64,000 nucleotides of DNA from Bacteroidales bacterium. GTDB taxonomy: Bacteria; Bacteroidota; Bacteroidia; Bacteroidales; UBA12077. The stretch spans positions 13,167 through 77,166 of the forward strand of contig DMBU01000092.1 of assembly GCA_003446015.1 (NCBI GenBank), written 5' to 3'. Positions 1-8,118 of the stretch are shown here, in pieces. Each line of letters starts with the position of its first letter. Positions within the stretch are counted from its first letter, which is position 1. The notes below the pieces were generated by a model. That model saw only the letters and a program-made list of their open reading frames with translations, was not told the origin of the DNA and did no database searches. Made by a program: the position numbers and the translations under genes.

Positions 1-439
1 TACAATTAATAATGAATCAATTTTACAAAGTTTGCAAAAAGGAGCTTCCTATGCAACAAAAGGTTGGCTGGGACAAGAGATGAATAGGGTGAAAGCCGTA
101 AAAGTTGAAGATGGATTTTTTAAACTGAAATTGAGAAACAAAGCAGATTCAATAACTTTAATAAGTGACAATGGGGTTATTGTAGCAATGGCATCTAAGG
201 TTGATACACTATCGTATAAAATAAAAACTGAGAACACATATTTAAGAACGGAAATATTTGAGACAGAACCATGGAATGGTTATACTAAAATGTATTTAAA
301 TCCGGTAATTAGGACAAATAGCGAAAAGTTAATACAGCATAATAATACAAACGAAATCAGTTATTTTTTATCAGGGCTATACTGGTCAGTTTTGTTTTTA
401 CTGCATGCTGTTATAATTTTACTTATTTTTAAATGGTAA
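1..439 (+). CDS. C-terminal fragment of a membrane-anchored protein, possibly PHP-type phosphoesterase
   Basis: The reading frame is open to the left window edge, so the gene starts outside; the first in-frame start-like codon (TTG at 32) is not a credible start. The visible ~145 residues hold a beta-rich segment followed by a C-terminal hydrophobic stretch (about the last 22 residues, ending LLIFKW) that reads as a single membrane anchor. The pattern of an SLQKGASYATKGWL segment followed later by MYLNPVIR resembles the C-terminal part of PHP-domain metallohydrolases, where a helix with a KGxxY motif precedes the end of the domain, but the metal-binding part is outside the window. Function is therefore only a suggestion. 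The gene ends 361 bp before aconitase and appears unrelated to it. Confidence 0.55.
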   Translation, partial: TINNESILQSLQKGASYATKGWLGQEMNRVKAVKVEDGFFKLKLRNKADSITLISDNGVIVAMASKVDTLSYKIKTENTYLRTEIFETEPWNGYTKMYLNPVIRTNSEKLIQHNNTNEISYFLSGLYWSVLFLLHAVIILLIFKW

Positions 440-800
440 CTCAGAAACAAAACACACACTCACAAACTTATTTGTTAATATTTAAATTTGAACCTGAATT
501 TTCTATTCACGAAAAGTTAATGCTATTTTAAATATCACCGTGTTGAAATAGCTTATCAGGAAATCTTGACTTCAAATAGAATTTTCTTAAAAAACATCCT
601 TAAGTCTTTTTTTGGAGATAAAACATTATTCAATCGAATTTTGTTTTACTAGTGTTGAGATATTAAAGAAATAGATTACACATAAATATTTTAATAAAAA
701 ATCAAAATAGTGTACTATTATCTTATTTATATGTATACATATCTTAAAAAATATGTTAAATTTACCATGACTTTTATCATGTTTTTAAATAAATTGAACT
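440..800. other. intergenic region, nothing recognised
   Basis: This 361-bp AT-rich stretch separates the fragment above from aconitase. I see no ORF, RNA gene or strong hairpin terminator. The promoter of the TCA genes should lie here, but no TAnnTTTG box stands out; a run of alternating TAT-rich sequence at about 720-760 is the only notable composition. Confidence 0.5.
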
Positions 801-3059
801 ATGGCTTTTGACATTAATATTATTAAAAATAATTATAAACTTCTTGAAGAGAGAGTTAAAGAAACTAAAAAAATATTAAACAGACCACTAACTGTTTCAG
901 AAAAGATATTGTATGCCCACTCATATAAGTCTGTTGATAAAGAGTTTGTTAGAGGCAAGGATTATGTTGATTTTATGCCTGATCGGATAGCCATGCAAGA
1001 TGCAACTGCTCAAATGGCTTTGTTACAGTTTATGAATTCTGGCAAGAACACAACAGCTGTGCCTACAACTGTTCATTGCGATCATCTAATTCAAGCGTAT
1101 CAGGGTGGTAAAAGTGATTTGTCAGATGCTTTAATTACAAATAAAGAAGTGTATGATTTTTTACAGTCTGTCTCAAATAAGTTTGGGATAGGATTTTGGA
1201 AACCTGGAGCTGGTATTATTCATCAGGTTGTATTAGAAAATTATGCTTTCCCCGGTGGAATGATGATTGGGACTGATTCACACACGGTAAACGCTGGTGG
1301 GCTTGGTATGATAGCAATTGGTGTTGGCGGAGCCGATGCCGTTGATGTTATGGCAGGGATGCCCTGGGAATTAAAAATGCCTAAATTAATTGGTGTAAAA
1401 TTAACAGGTAAACTAAATGGATGGGCTGCAGCTAAAGATGTTATTTTAAAGGTTGCCGGATTACTAACGGTTAAAGGAGGTACAGGATTTATTATTGAAT
1501 ATTTTGGGGAGGGTGCCAAAACTATTTCTGCTACGGGTAAAGGAACAATTTGTAATATGGGGGCAGAAGTAGGGGCTACAACTTCAACTTTTGGATATGA
1601 TGAGTCAATGGAAAGATATTTACGCGCAACAGGCCGTGCCGAGGTGGCAGATCTTGCCAATGGAATTAAAGATCAATTAACTGCTGATCCTGAAGTTTAT
1701 AACTCTCCTGAAAAATATTTTGATCAGCTTATTGAAATCAACCTCGATATCTTAGAGCCACATCTTAATGGTCCGTTTACACCGGATTTGGCTACCCCAA
1801 TTTCTAAAATGGCAGCGCTTGCAAAAGAAAAAGGCTGGCCAACAAAAATTGAGGTTGGTTTAATTGGTTCGTGTACAAATTCATCTTATGAAGATATTTC
1901 GCGTGCTGCTTCAATCGCAAAACAAGCAGTGGATAAAAAATTGAAAACAAAATCAAAATTTACGATTACGCCTGGTTCTGAACAGGTTAGATTTACAATT
2001 GAGCGTGATGGTTTTATAGATATATTCAACAAAATAGGTGCAAGTGTATTCGCTAATGCTTGTGGTCCTTGTATTGGCCAATGGAAACGCGAAGGTTCAG
2101 AAAAAGAAGAAAAAAATACAATTGTGCACTCATTTAACCGTAATTTCTCAAAAAGAGCCGATGGTAATCCTAATACACATGCTTTTGTTGCTTCACCTGA
2201 GTTGGTTACGGCACTTGCAATTGCTGGAAATTTGACTTTTAATCCAATTACTGATAAACTGATCAATGAAGAGGGCATAGAGGTAGTGCTTGAAGTTCCA
2301 ACAGGTGAAGAATTGCCTCAAAAAGGTTTTGACGTTAAAGATGCAGGATATCAGGCACCTGCTTCAGATCCTTCATCTGTACATATTGTTGTCGATCCAG
2401 ATTCAAAAAGATTACAACTACTTGATGCATTTCCTGCCTGGGATCATAAAAATATTGAAGGAGCAAGATTACTTATAAAAGCGGAAGGTAAATGTACTAC
2501 AGACCATATTTCAATGGCCGGTCCATGGTTACGTTTCAGAGGTCATTTAGACAATATTTCCAATAACATGTTAATTGGTGCTATTAATTCATTTAATGGA
2601 AAAACAAATTCAGTTAAAAATTTACTTGATGGCAAATATGATGAAGTACCTAAAGTACAAAGAGCCTATAAAGAGGCTAATATTCCTACAATTGTTGTTG
2701 GAGATCACAATTATGGAGAGGGCTCATCGCGCGAACATGCAGCTATGGAACCACGACATTTGGGAGTTAGAGCAATTATTGTAAAATCATTTGCCAGGAT
2801 TCATGAAACGAATTTAAAGAAACAGGGTATGTTGGCACTTACTTTTGTAGATGAATCAGATTACAGTAAAATACTTGAAGACGATACATTTAATTTTATT
2901 GATTTAAAGGATTTTACTAAAGAAAAGCCTTTAGTGCTTGAACTTATTCACCAAAATGGTACGAAAGAAACAATAAAATTGAATCACACCTATAATGAAC
3001 AACAAATTGACTGGTTCAAGGCAGGTTCTGCATTAAATTTAATCAAACAAAAAAATTAA
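801..3059 (+). CDS. acn: aconitate hydratase, mitochondrial type
   Basis: Converts citrate to isocitrate in the cytoplasm using a [4Fe-4S] cluster. The 752-residue protein is of the mitochondrial-type aconitase family. The three cluster ligands are visible as C358 (in GSCTNSS), C421 and C424 (in ACGPCIGQ), at the same numbers as in the pig heart enzyme. The GTDSHTVNAGG active-site segment starts near residue 157, and the C-terminal swivel domain contains GEGSSREHAA. The ATG at 801 gives the expected length. It is the first gene of a TCA set, 23 bp upstream of icd and followed by gltA, so the three probably act as a unit making 2-oxoglutarate. Family assignment is secure. Confidence 0.97.
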   Translation: MAFDINIIKNNYKLLEERVKETKKILNRPLTVSEKILYAHSYKSVDKEFVRGKDYVDFMPDRIAMQDATAQMALLQFMNSGKNTTAVPTTVHCDHLIQAYQGGKSDLSDALITNKEVYDFLQSVSNKFGIGFWKPGAGIIHQVVLENYAFPGGMMIGTDSHTVNAGGLGMIAIGVGGADAVDVMAGMPWELKMPKLIGVKLTGKLNGWAAAKDVILKVAGLLTVKGGTGFIIEYFGEGAKTISATGKGTICNMGAEVGATTSTFGYDESMERYLRATGRAEVADLANGIKDQLTADPEVYNSPEKYFDQLIEINLDILEPHLNGPFTPDLATPISKMAALAKEKGWPTKIEVGLIGSCTNSSYEDISRAASIAKQAVDKKLKTKSKFTITPGSEQVRFTIERDGFIDIFNKIGASVFANACGPCIGQWKREGSEKEEKNTIVHSFNRNFSKRADGNPNTHAFVASPELVTALAIAGNLTFNPITDKLINEEGIEVVLEVPTGEELPQKGFDVKDAGYQAPASDPSSVHIVVDPDSKRLQLLDAFPAWDHKNIEGARLLIKAEGKCTTDHISMAGPWLRFRGHLDNISNNMLIGAINSFNGKTNSVKNLLDGKYDEVPKVQRAYKEANIPTIVVGDHNYGEGSSREHAAMEPRHLGVRAIIVKSFARIHETNLKKQGMLALTFVDESDYSKILEDDTFNFIDLKDFTKEKPLVLELIHQNGTKETIKLNHTYNEQQIDWFKAGSALNLIKQKN

Positions 3060-3082
3060 TATATATATAGCCTTATATTAAA

Positions 3083-4309
3083 ATGGAAAAAATCAAAGTA
3101 AAAAATCCTGTAGTTGAAATGGATGGTGATGAAATGACCCGAGTAATTTGGTCATTTATAAAAGAGAAACTTATTATTCCATACCTTGATCTTGAGATTA
3201 AGTATTTTGATCTGAGTATGGAGAATCGTGATAAGACAGATGATCAGGTTACGGTTGATGCAGCCCATGCAATTCAAAAATATGGAGTAGGTGTAAAATG
3301 TGCAACGATAACACCCGATGAATTAAGGCTTGAAGAATTTGGATTGAAATCAATGTGGAAATCTCCAAATGGAACTATTCGTAATATTCTGGGAGGAACA
3401 GTTTTTCGTGAACCTATCATGATTAATAATATTCCCCGTTTGGTTCCTGGCTGGAAAAAACCAATTTGCATTGGACGTCATGCTTTTGGAGACCAATATC
3501 GTGCAACGGATTTTTTGACCAGGGGTAAAGGTAAACTTACCATAACGTTCACCCCGGAGGATGGAGGTAAACCTCAGTCTTACGATGTTTATGATTATCA
3601 GGGAGACGGAGTTGCTTTGGCTATGTATAATACAGACGAGTCAATCATAGGATTTGCTCGTGCATGTATGAATCAGGCTTTAGTGAAAGGATGGCCGCTT
3701 TATTTATCTACAAAAAATACGATTCTAAAAAAATACGATGGTCGGTTTAAGGATATTTTTCAAGAAGTCTTTGAAAGAGAGTTTCAGGCAAAATTCAAAA
3801 AATCAGGAATCACTTATGAGCATCGATTAATTGATGACATGGTTGCTGCAGCAATGAAATGGGAAGGAGGTTTTGTGTGGGCTTGTAAAAACTATGATGG
3901 TGACGTTCAGTCTGATACCATTGCTCAAGGATTTGGATCTTTAGGTTTAATGACATCAACATTAATTACACCAGACGGAAAAACGATGGAAGCAGAAGCT
4001 GCGCATGGAACTGTTACGAGACATTATCGTCAACATCAAAAAGGACTGTCTACTTCAACAAACCCAATAGCTTCTATTTTTGCATGGACGCGTGGATTGG
4101 CATTCAGAGGTAAACTAGATGAAAATCAGGCACTAATTAAATTTGCAAATACACTTGAAGATGTTTGTATTAAAACAGTAGAAAGTGGTAAGATGACAAA
4201 GGATCTTGCATTGATTGTTTATGGTTCTGATTTAAATCATTCACATTATTTGGCAACACAAGATTTTCTTAATGCTTTAGATGAAAATCTTAAGAGCTAT
4301 TATAGCTAA
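3083..4309 (+). CDS. icd: isocitrate dehydrogenase, NADP-dependent type
   Basis: Oxidatively decarboxylates isocitrate to 2-oxoglutarate. The 408-residue protein belongs to the eukaryote-like homodimeric class: it starts IKVKNPVVEMDGDEMTRVIW, carries the substrate-binding segment KSPNGTIRNILGGTVFREP, and the metal/substrate segment YDGDVQSDTIAQGFGSLGLM. That subclass normally uses NADP+, so cofactor use is inferred from family membership. It lies 23 bp after aconitase and 71 bp before citrate synthase, supporting co-transcription. Nothing is missing or truncated. Confidence 0.96.
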   Translation: MEKIKVKNPVVEMDGDEMTRVIWSFIKEKLIIPYLDLEIKYFDLSMENRDKTDDQVTVDAAHAIQKYGVGVKCATITPDELRLEEFGLKSMWKSPNGTIRNILGGTVFREPIMINNIPRLVPGWKKPICIGRHAFGDQYRATDFLTRGKGKLTITFTPEDGGKPQSYDVYDYQGDGVALAMYNTDESIIGFARACMNQALVKGWPLYLSTKNTILKKYDGRFKDIFQEVFEREFQAKFKKSGITYEHRLIDDMVAAAMKWEGGFVWACKNYDGDVQSDTIAQGFGSLGLMTSTLITPDGKTMEAEAAHGTVTRHYRQHQKGLSTSTNPIASIFAWTRGLAFRGKLDENQALIKFANTLEDVCIKTVESGKMTKDLALIVYGSDLNHSHYLATQDFLNALDENLKSYYS

Positions 4310-4380
4310 AAGAATTAGAAAGTTTTAAGCGTAATTTATAGAAATAGAAAATATTACACATAAAAAATATTTAACTAGAA

Positions 4381-5772
4381 ATGGAAAATAAAGGTAATAG
4401 TATTGGTGATTTTAATGATTACGAAGATTTAATTAATCACTTATCTGAATCTATCAAAGAAACTTCGTACCTGGACAACGAATTATTTAAAAAGTACAAT
4501 GTAAAAAGGGGATTAAGAAATGAAGACCATAGTGGTGTTTTGGTTGGACTAACTAATATAGGTGATGTAGAAGGGTATAAAAAACAAGAAAATGGATCCG
4601 TAATACCTCTTGATGGTAGATTATTTTATAGAGGAATTGAGATTAAGGATTTAGTAGAAGGTATTCAAAAAGAAGACAGGCATGGTTTTGAAGAAACTGT
4701 TTATTTGTTATTATCAGGGAAACTTCCTCAAAAAGAACATTTAAAAGAATTTACTCAGTTGCTTGCCAGTAAAAGATCTCTTGATTCGAATCTGAAAATG
4801 AGTATCATGGAATTAAGAGGTAAAGATGTAATGAATATTCTTGCCCGGACTGTAATGGTTATGTATGCCAATGACTGCTGTGGAGACGATATTTCAGAAA
4901 AAAACTTAATAAAACAATCTCTAAATTTAATTGCTAAGTTTCCAACAATTATATCTTATGCTTATCATAGTATTCAGCATTATTACAACGACGAAACCTT
5001 ATCCATTCGACATCCAAACCCTGAACTTTCTTTAGCCGAAAACTTTTTAAGCATGTTAAAAGGAGACGGGAGATATTCTGCTCTTGATGCACAGGTGCTC
5101 GATTTAGCACTTATGCTTCATGCTGAGCATGGTGGAGGTAATAATTCAACATTTACAGTAAGAGTTACAAGTTCATCAGGTACAGATACATATTCTGCTA
5201 TTACAGCAGCTATTGGCTCTTTAAAAGGGCCACTGCATGGAGGGGCAAACTTAAGGGTTCGCGAAATGTTCGATCATTTAAAAGAAACAATTAAGAATTG
5301 GAAAGACGATAAGGAAATTGCTGGCTATTTATTGAAAATGCTTAATAAGGAAGCATATAATCGAACAGGAAAAATTTATGGAATAGGACATGCTGTATAT
5401 ACGAAAAGTGACCCTCGTGTAGTTCTTTTAAAGAAAATGGCTCGTGCGCTTGCTGAAGAAAAAAACAGGTTAGATGAGTATGATTTTTTAGCAAAAATAG
5501 AGAGAAATGCTATAGAAACATTCATGTCGTATAAAGGAAGCGAAGTTGGAAAAGTTGTCTGTGCAAATGTCGATTTTTATTCAGGATTTGTTTATGATTT
5601 GATCGGGCTTCCAGTAGAAATATATACACCATTGTTTGCAATGGCAAGAATTGCAGGTTGGTGTGCTCACCGAATTGAAGAATTGAATTTTGATAAGAAA
5701 AGAATTATAAGACCAGCATATAAGAATGTAGTAACAAGAACTAATTTTGTGAAGTTAGAAGATAGAGGGTAA
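4381..5772 (+). CDS. gltA: citrate synthase
   Basis: Condenses oxaloacetate with acetyl-CoA. The 463-residue protein has the catalytic segments in order: HAEHGGGNNSTFTVR (first histidine), GPLHGGANLRV (second histidine) and IYGIGHAVYTKSDPR (third histidine, substrate arginine). A roughly 60-residue N-terminal extension precedes the usual start of the fold; such extended forms are common in Bacteroidota. A 2-methylcitrate synthase role cannot be excluded from sequence alone, but the acn-icd context favours citrate synthase. A strong hairpin follows at 5855-5923 and ends the cluster. Confidence 0.94.
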   Translation: MENKGNSIGDFNDYEDLINHLSESIKETSYLDNELFKKYNVKRGLRNEDHSGVLVGLTNIGDVEGYKKQENGSVIPLDGRLFYRGIEIKDLVEGIQKEDRHGFEETVYLLLSGKLPQKEHLKEFTQLLASKRSLDSNLKMSIMELRGKDVMNILARTVMVMYANDCCGDDISEKNLIKQSLNLIAKFPTIISYAYHSIQHYYNDETLSIRHPNPELSLAENFLSMLKGDGRYSALDAQVLDLALMLHAEHGGGNNSTFTVRVTSSSGTDTYSAITAAIGSLKGPLHGGANLRVREMFDHLKETIKNWKDDKEIAGYLLKMLNKEAYNRTGKIYGIGHAVYTKSDPRVVLLKKMARALAEEKNRLDEYDFLAKIERNAIETFMSYKGSEVGKVVCANVDFYSGFVYDLIGLPVEIYTPLFAMARIAGWCAHRIEELNFDKKRIIRPAYKNVVTRTNFVKLEDRG

Positions 5773-5854
5773 AAATATTCTTATTGTTAATTATTGAAAT
5801 CTAAACCATAGAAATAGGATACTTTATAAGATAATTCTAAGTTTTAAGAATTTA

Positions 5855-5923
5855 AATAGCAATTCATAAAAAAATCGGGTTTTAGTTGAGAAAACGTAGA
5901 CCGATTTTTTATGAGTTGCTATT
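5855..5923 (+). terminator. long hairpin terminator after gltA
   Basis: A stem of about 23 bp pairs 5855-5878 with 5901-5923 (arms begin AATAGCAATTCATAAAA and end TTATGAGTTGCTATT, with one small mismatch) around a 22-nt loop, and a run of T follows. It separates the TCA genes from the hydrogenase operon promoter. Confidence 0.75.
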
Positions 5924-6099
5924 TTTGTATATGCACTGAATCTTTATTCTGGATTCAAATTTAATTTGAGCAATTTCTAAACAAATTTTCTTCAAATAGG
6001 CAAAATAAGTTGTAAAACATATTTTGTTTTTTTAACTTGTAAGTTTCAGTAAATCAAAACTTAGGATGCTTAAATTTATTTAGAATTGATTTATTTTAG

Positions 6100-6132
6100 T
6101 GTTATTAAAATAACAGTGTTATAAAAATAACA
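6100..6132 (+). promoter_or_regulatory. paired Rex-like operators upstream of hydrogenase operon 1
   Basis: Two near-identical palindromes sit in tandem: TGTTATTAAAATAACA at 6100-6115 and TGTTATAAAAATAACA at 6117-6132, with centres 17 bp apart. They lie just upstream of the -7 box at 6142. The form matches the general Rex operator layout (TTGT-rich half sites around an AT spacer). The same pair, with the same 17-bp spacing, occurs before the second hydrogenase operon, and a single copy occurs before the maturation operon; rex is in the window. Regulation by Rex is inferred. Confidence 0.75.
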
Positions 6133-6141
6133 AAAACTACA

Positions 6142-6149
6142 TATCTTTG
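6142..6149 (+). promoter_or_regulatory. -7 promoter box of hydrogenase operon 1
   Basis: TATCTTTG fits the Bacteroidota -7 consensus TAnnTTTG. No clear TTTG box is seen at the -33 position, which is occupied by the paired palindromes, as expected where a repressor blocks the promoter. The leader to the first ATG (6226) is about 70 nt. Confidence 0.65.
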
Positions 6150-6189
6150 CAGAAAGAAAACCAAACAACAAATTTTATTGGGTAAATTT

Positions 6190-6222
6190 ATTTAAAACAA
6201 TATTTAATTTAAAACAATATTT
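6190..6222 (+). repeat. 17-bp tandem duplication in the leader of hydrogenase operon 1
   Basis: The block ATTTAAAACAATATTT occurs at 6190-6205 and again at 6207-6222, directly before the ATG at 6226. This looks like a recent slippage duplication in the untranslated leader; no function is evident. Confidence 0.7.
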
Positions 6223-6225
6223 GAG

Positions 6226-6621
6226 ATGACAAAAATCAAAACATTAGCTGATTTAGAAAGAATTAAGAATGAGCTTCGTTCTGAGCTGGACCTGGAAAGC
6301 GGATTACTTAATTCTGAAAATGCAGTGAAAATTAAAGTTGGAATGGGGACCAGCGGTATTGCATCAGGTGCAAAAGATGTTATGGATTTTTTAATTGAAG
6401 CTCTTGAGAAAAGAAATATCGAAGCCATCGTTTCTCAAACAGGCGATATGGGATATAGTTACGCCGAACCTACAATCGAAGTCCAAAAACCAGGGAAAGA
6501 TCCTGTTGTTTTTGGCGATGTTGATATTAAAAAAGCTGATCTTATTATAGAAAAATATATAAAGCTTGGTGAAGAACTGCAAGGTGTAATCCCTGTAAAT
6601 TATCAAACTATTGATAACTAA
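6226..6621 (+). CDS. stand-alone, cysteine-less ferredoxin-like domain of the HydB type
   Basis: This 131-residue protein corresponds to the N-terminal thioredoxin-like [2Fe-2S] domain that is usually fused to HydB of trimeric hydrogenases. Segments KVGMGTSGIASGAKDVMDFL and TGDMGYSYAEPTIEVQ align by eye with the family pattern CxGTxCxxxG...GCxGxCxxEP, but all four cluster cysteines are replaced and the protein has no cysteine at all. It therefore cannot bind the usual cluster and may be structural. It ends just before the Shine-Dalgarno site of hydB (start 6638). The second HydB of this window has the same cysteine-less domain in fused form. The family assignment is by pattern, so moderately sure. 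Confidence 0.7.
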   Translation: MTKIKTLADLERIKNELRSELDLESGLLNSENAVKIKVGMGTSGIASGAKDVMDFLIEALEKRNIEAIVSQTGDMGYSYAEPTIEVQKPGKDPVVFGDVDIKKADLIIEKYIKLGEELQGVIPVNYQTIDN

Positions 6622-6637
6622 TTTAGGAGGATTTAAA

Positions 6638-8104
6638 ATGTCACAGCATAAACAAATACGAATAGCATTAAACAATTGCGGAGTAATTGATCCTGAAAAT
6701 ATAAAGGAATATATTGCAAGAGATGGTTATGTAGCTTTAGGAAAATGTCTTACTGAAATGAAACCTCAAGACGTAATTAATGAAATTAAAGAATCAGGAT
6801 TAAGAGGTCGTGGAGGAGGAGGGTTTCCTACCGGATTAAAATGGGAAATTGCATCCAAGAATCATGCTGATCAAAAATATGTGGTTTGTAATGCCGATGA
6901 AGGGGATCCAGGTGCTTTTATGGATCGTTCTATCCTGGAAGGTGACCCACATGCAGTTCTTGAAGCAATGGCAATATGTGGTTATTCAATGGGAGCTACA
7001 AAAGGGCTAGTTTATATCAGGGCAGAATATCCATTGGCAATTAAACGCTTAAAAGTAGCCATCGAACAAGCTCGTGAATATGGCCTATTAGGAAAAAAAT
7101 TGTTCGAAACTGATTTTGACTTTGATATTGAGTTACGTTATGGTGCCGGAGCTTTTGTTTGTGGTGAAGAAACTTCTTTAATTCACTCCATGGAAGGTTT
7201 ACGTGGAGAACCAACCATAAAACCACCTTACCCTGCAGAAAAAGGTTATTTGGGAAAACCAACAAACGTAAATAATGTTGAAACATATGCAAATATTCCA
7301 ATTATTCTTAGAAAAGGAGCAAGCTGGTTTAATAAAATAGGCACTGAAAAATCAAAAGGAACAAAAGTATTTGCATTAGCTGGAAAAGTTAAAAATGTTG
7401 GACTTGTTGAAGTTCCTATGGGAACAACATTACGTGAAGTAATTTATGAAATTGGTGGGGGAATAGAAAATGATAAAAAGTTTAAAGCTGTTCAAACAGG
7501 AGGCCCATCAGGGGGTTGCTTAACCGAAAAACATTTGGATACACCTATTGATTTTGACAATCTATTAGCGGCAGGTTCCATGATGGGATCAGGAGGAATG
7601 ATTGTAATGGACGAAGATAACTGTATGGTTTCGGTTGCTAAATTCTATTTAGACTTTACGGTTGAGGAATCATGCGGAAAATGTTCTCCCTGTCGAATTG
7701 GTAACAAACGTTTGTACGAATTATTGGATAGGATTACCCAGGGAAAAGGAGAATTAAGTGATTTACAACGATTACGTAATATGAGTCTTGTAATAAAAGA
7801 TACCTCACTTTGTGGGTTAGGTCAAACATCTCCAAATCCTGTTTTATCTACATTGGATAATTTCTATGATGAATATTTAGCACACGTTACAGATAAAAAA
7901 TGCCCATCAGGCGAATGTAAGGATTTAATGACCTACTTCGTGATTGAAGAAAATTGTGTTGGTTGTACAGCATGCGCAAGAGTTTGCCCGGTTGGAGCAA
8001 TAACGGGTGAGAAAAAAGAGGTACATTATATCAATCCTGAGATTTGCATTAAGTGTGGTGCCTGCGAAGAGAGATGTAAGTTTGATGCAATCATTGTAAA
8101 ATAA
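6638..8104 (+). CDS. hydB: bifurcating [FeFe] hydrogenase beta subunit (NuoF-like)
   Basis: Flavin subunit that exchanges electrons with NAD(H) in the trimeric hydrogenase. The 488-residue protein has the FMN/NADH-binding segments RGRGGGGFPTGLKW and NADEGDPGAFMDR, then GAGAFVCGEETSLI, a [4Fe-4S] site (SCGKCSPCR with a later CGLGQ), and a C-terminal two-cluster ferredoxin (CVGCTACARVCP and CIKCGACEERC). I place the start at the ATG at 6638 because AGGAGG at 6625-6630 sits 7 nt upstream; an upstream TTG at 6611 overlaps the previous gene and is less likely. The usual N-terminal ferredoxin-like domain is supplied by the gene just upstream. Confidence 0.93.
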   Translation: MSQHKQIRIALNNCGVIDPENIKEYIARDGYVALGKCLTEMKPQDVINEIKESGLRGRGGGGFPTGLKWEIASKNHADQKYVVCNADEGDPGAFMDRSILEGDPHAVLEAMAICGYSMGATKGLVYIRAEYPLAIKRLKVAIEQAREYGLLGKKLFETDFDFDIELRYGAGAFVCGEETSLIHSMEGLRGEPTIKPPYPAEKGYLGKPTNVNNVETYANIPIILRKGASWFNKIGTEKSKGTKVFALAGKVKNVGLVEVPMGTTLREVIYEIGGGIENDKKFKAVQTGGPSGGCLTEKHLDTPIDFDNLLAAGSMMGSGGMIVMDEDNCMVSVAKFYLDFTVEESCGKCSPCRIGNKRLYELLDRITQGKGELSDLQRLRNMSLVIKDTSLCGLGQTSPNPVLSTLDNFYDEYLAHVTDKKCPSGECKDLMTYFVIEENCVGCTACARVCPVGAITGEKKEVHYINPEICIKCGACEERCKFDAIIVK

Positions 8105-8118
8105 TAAATTTTGAAACG

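Noticed and set aside
1241..1660. Long open frame antisense to aconitase
   Set aside because: It is fully inside a well-conserved gene, lacks any family motif, and is typical of shadow frames; the same applies to many frames opposite the other conserved genes.
6611..6637. Extended start of hydB1 at TTG 6611
   Set aside because: It would overlap the previous gene, and AGGAGG sits correctly before the ATG at 6638.
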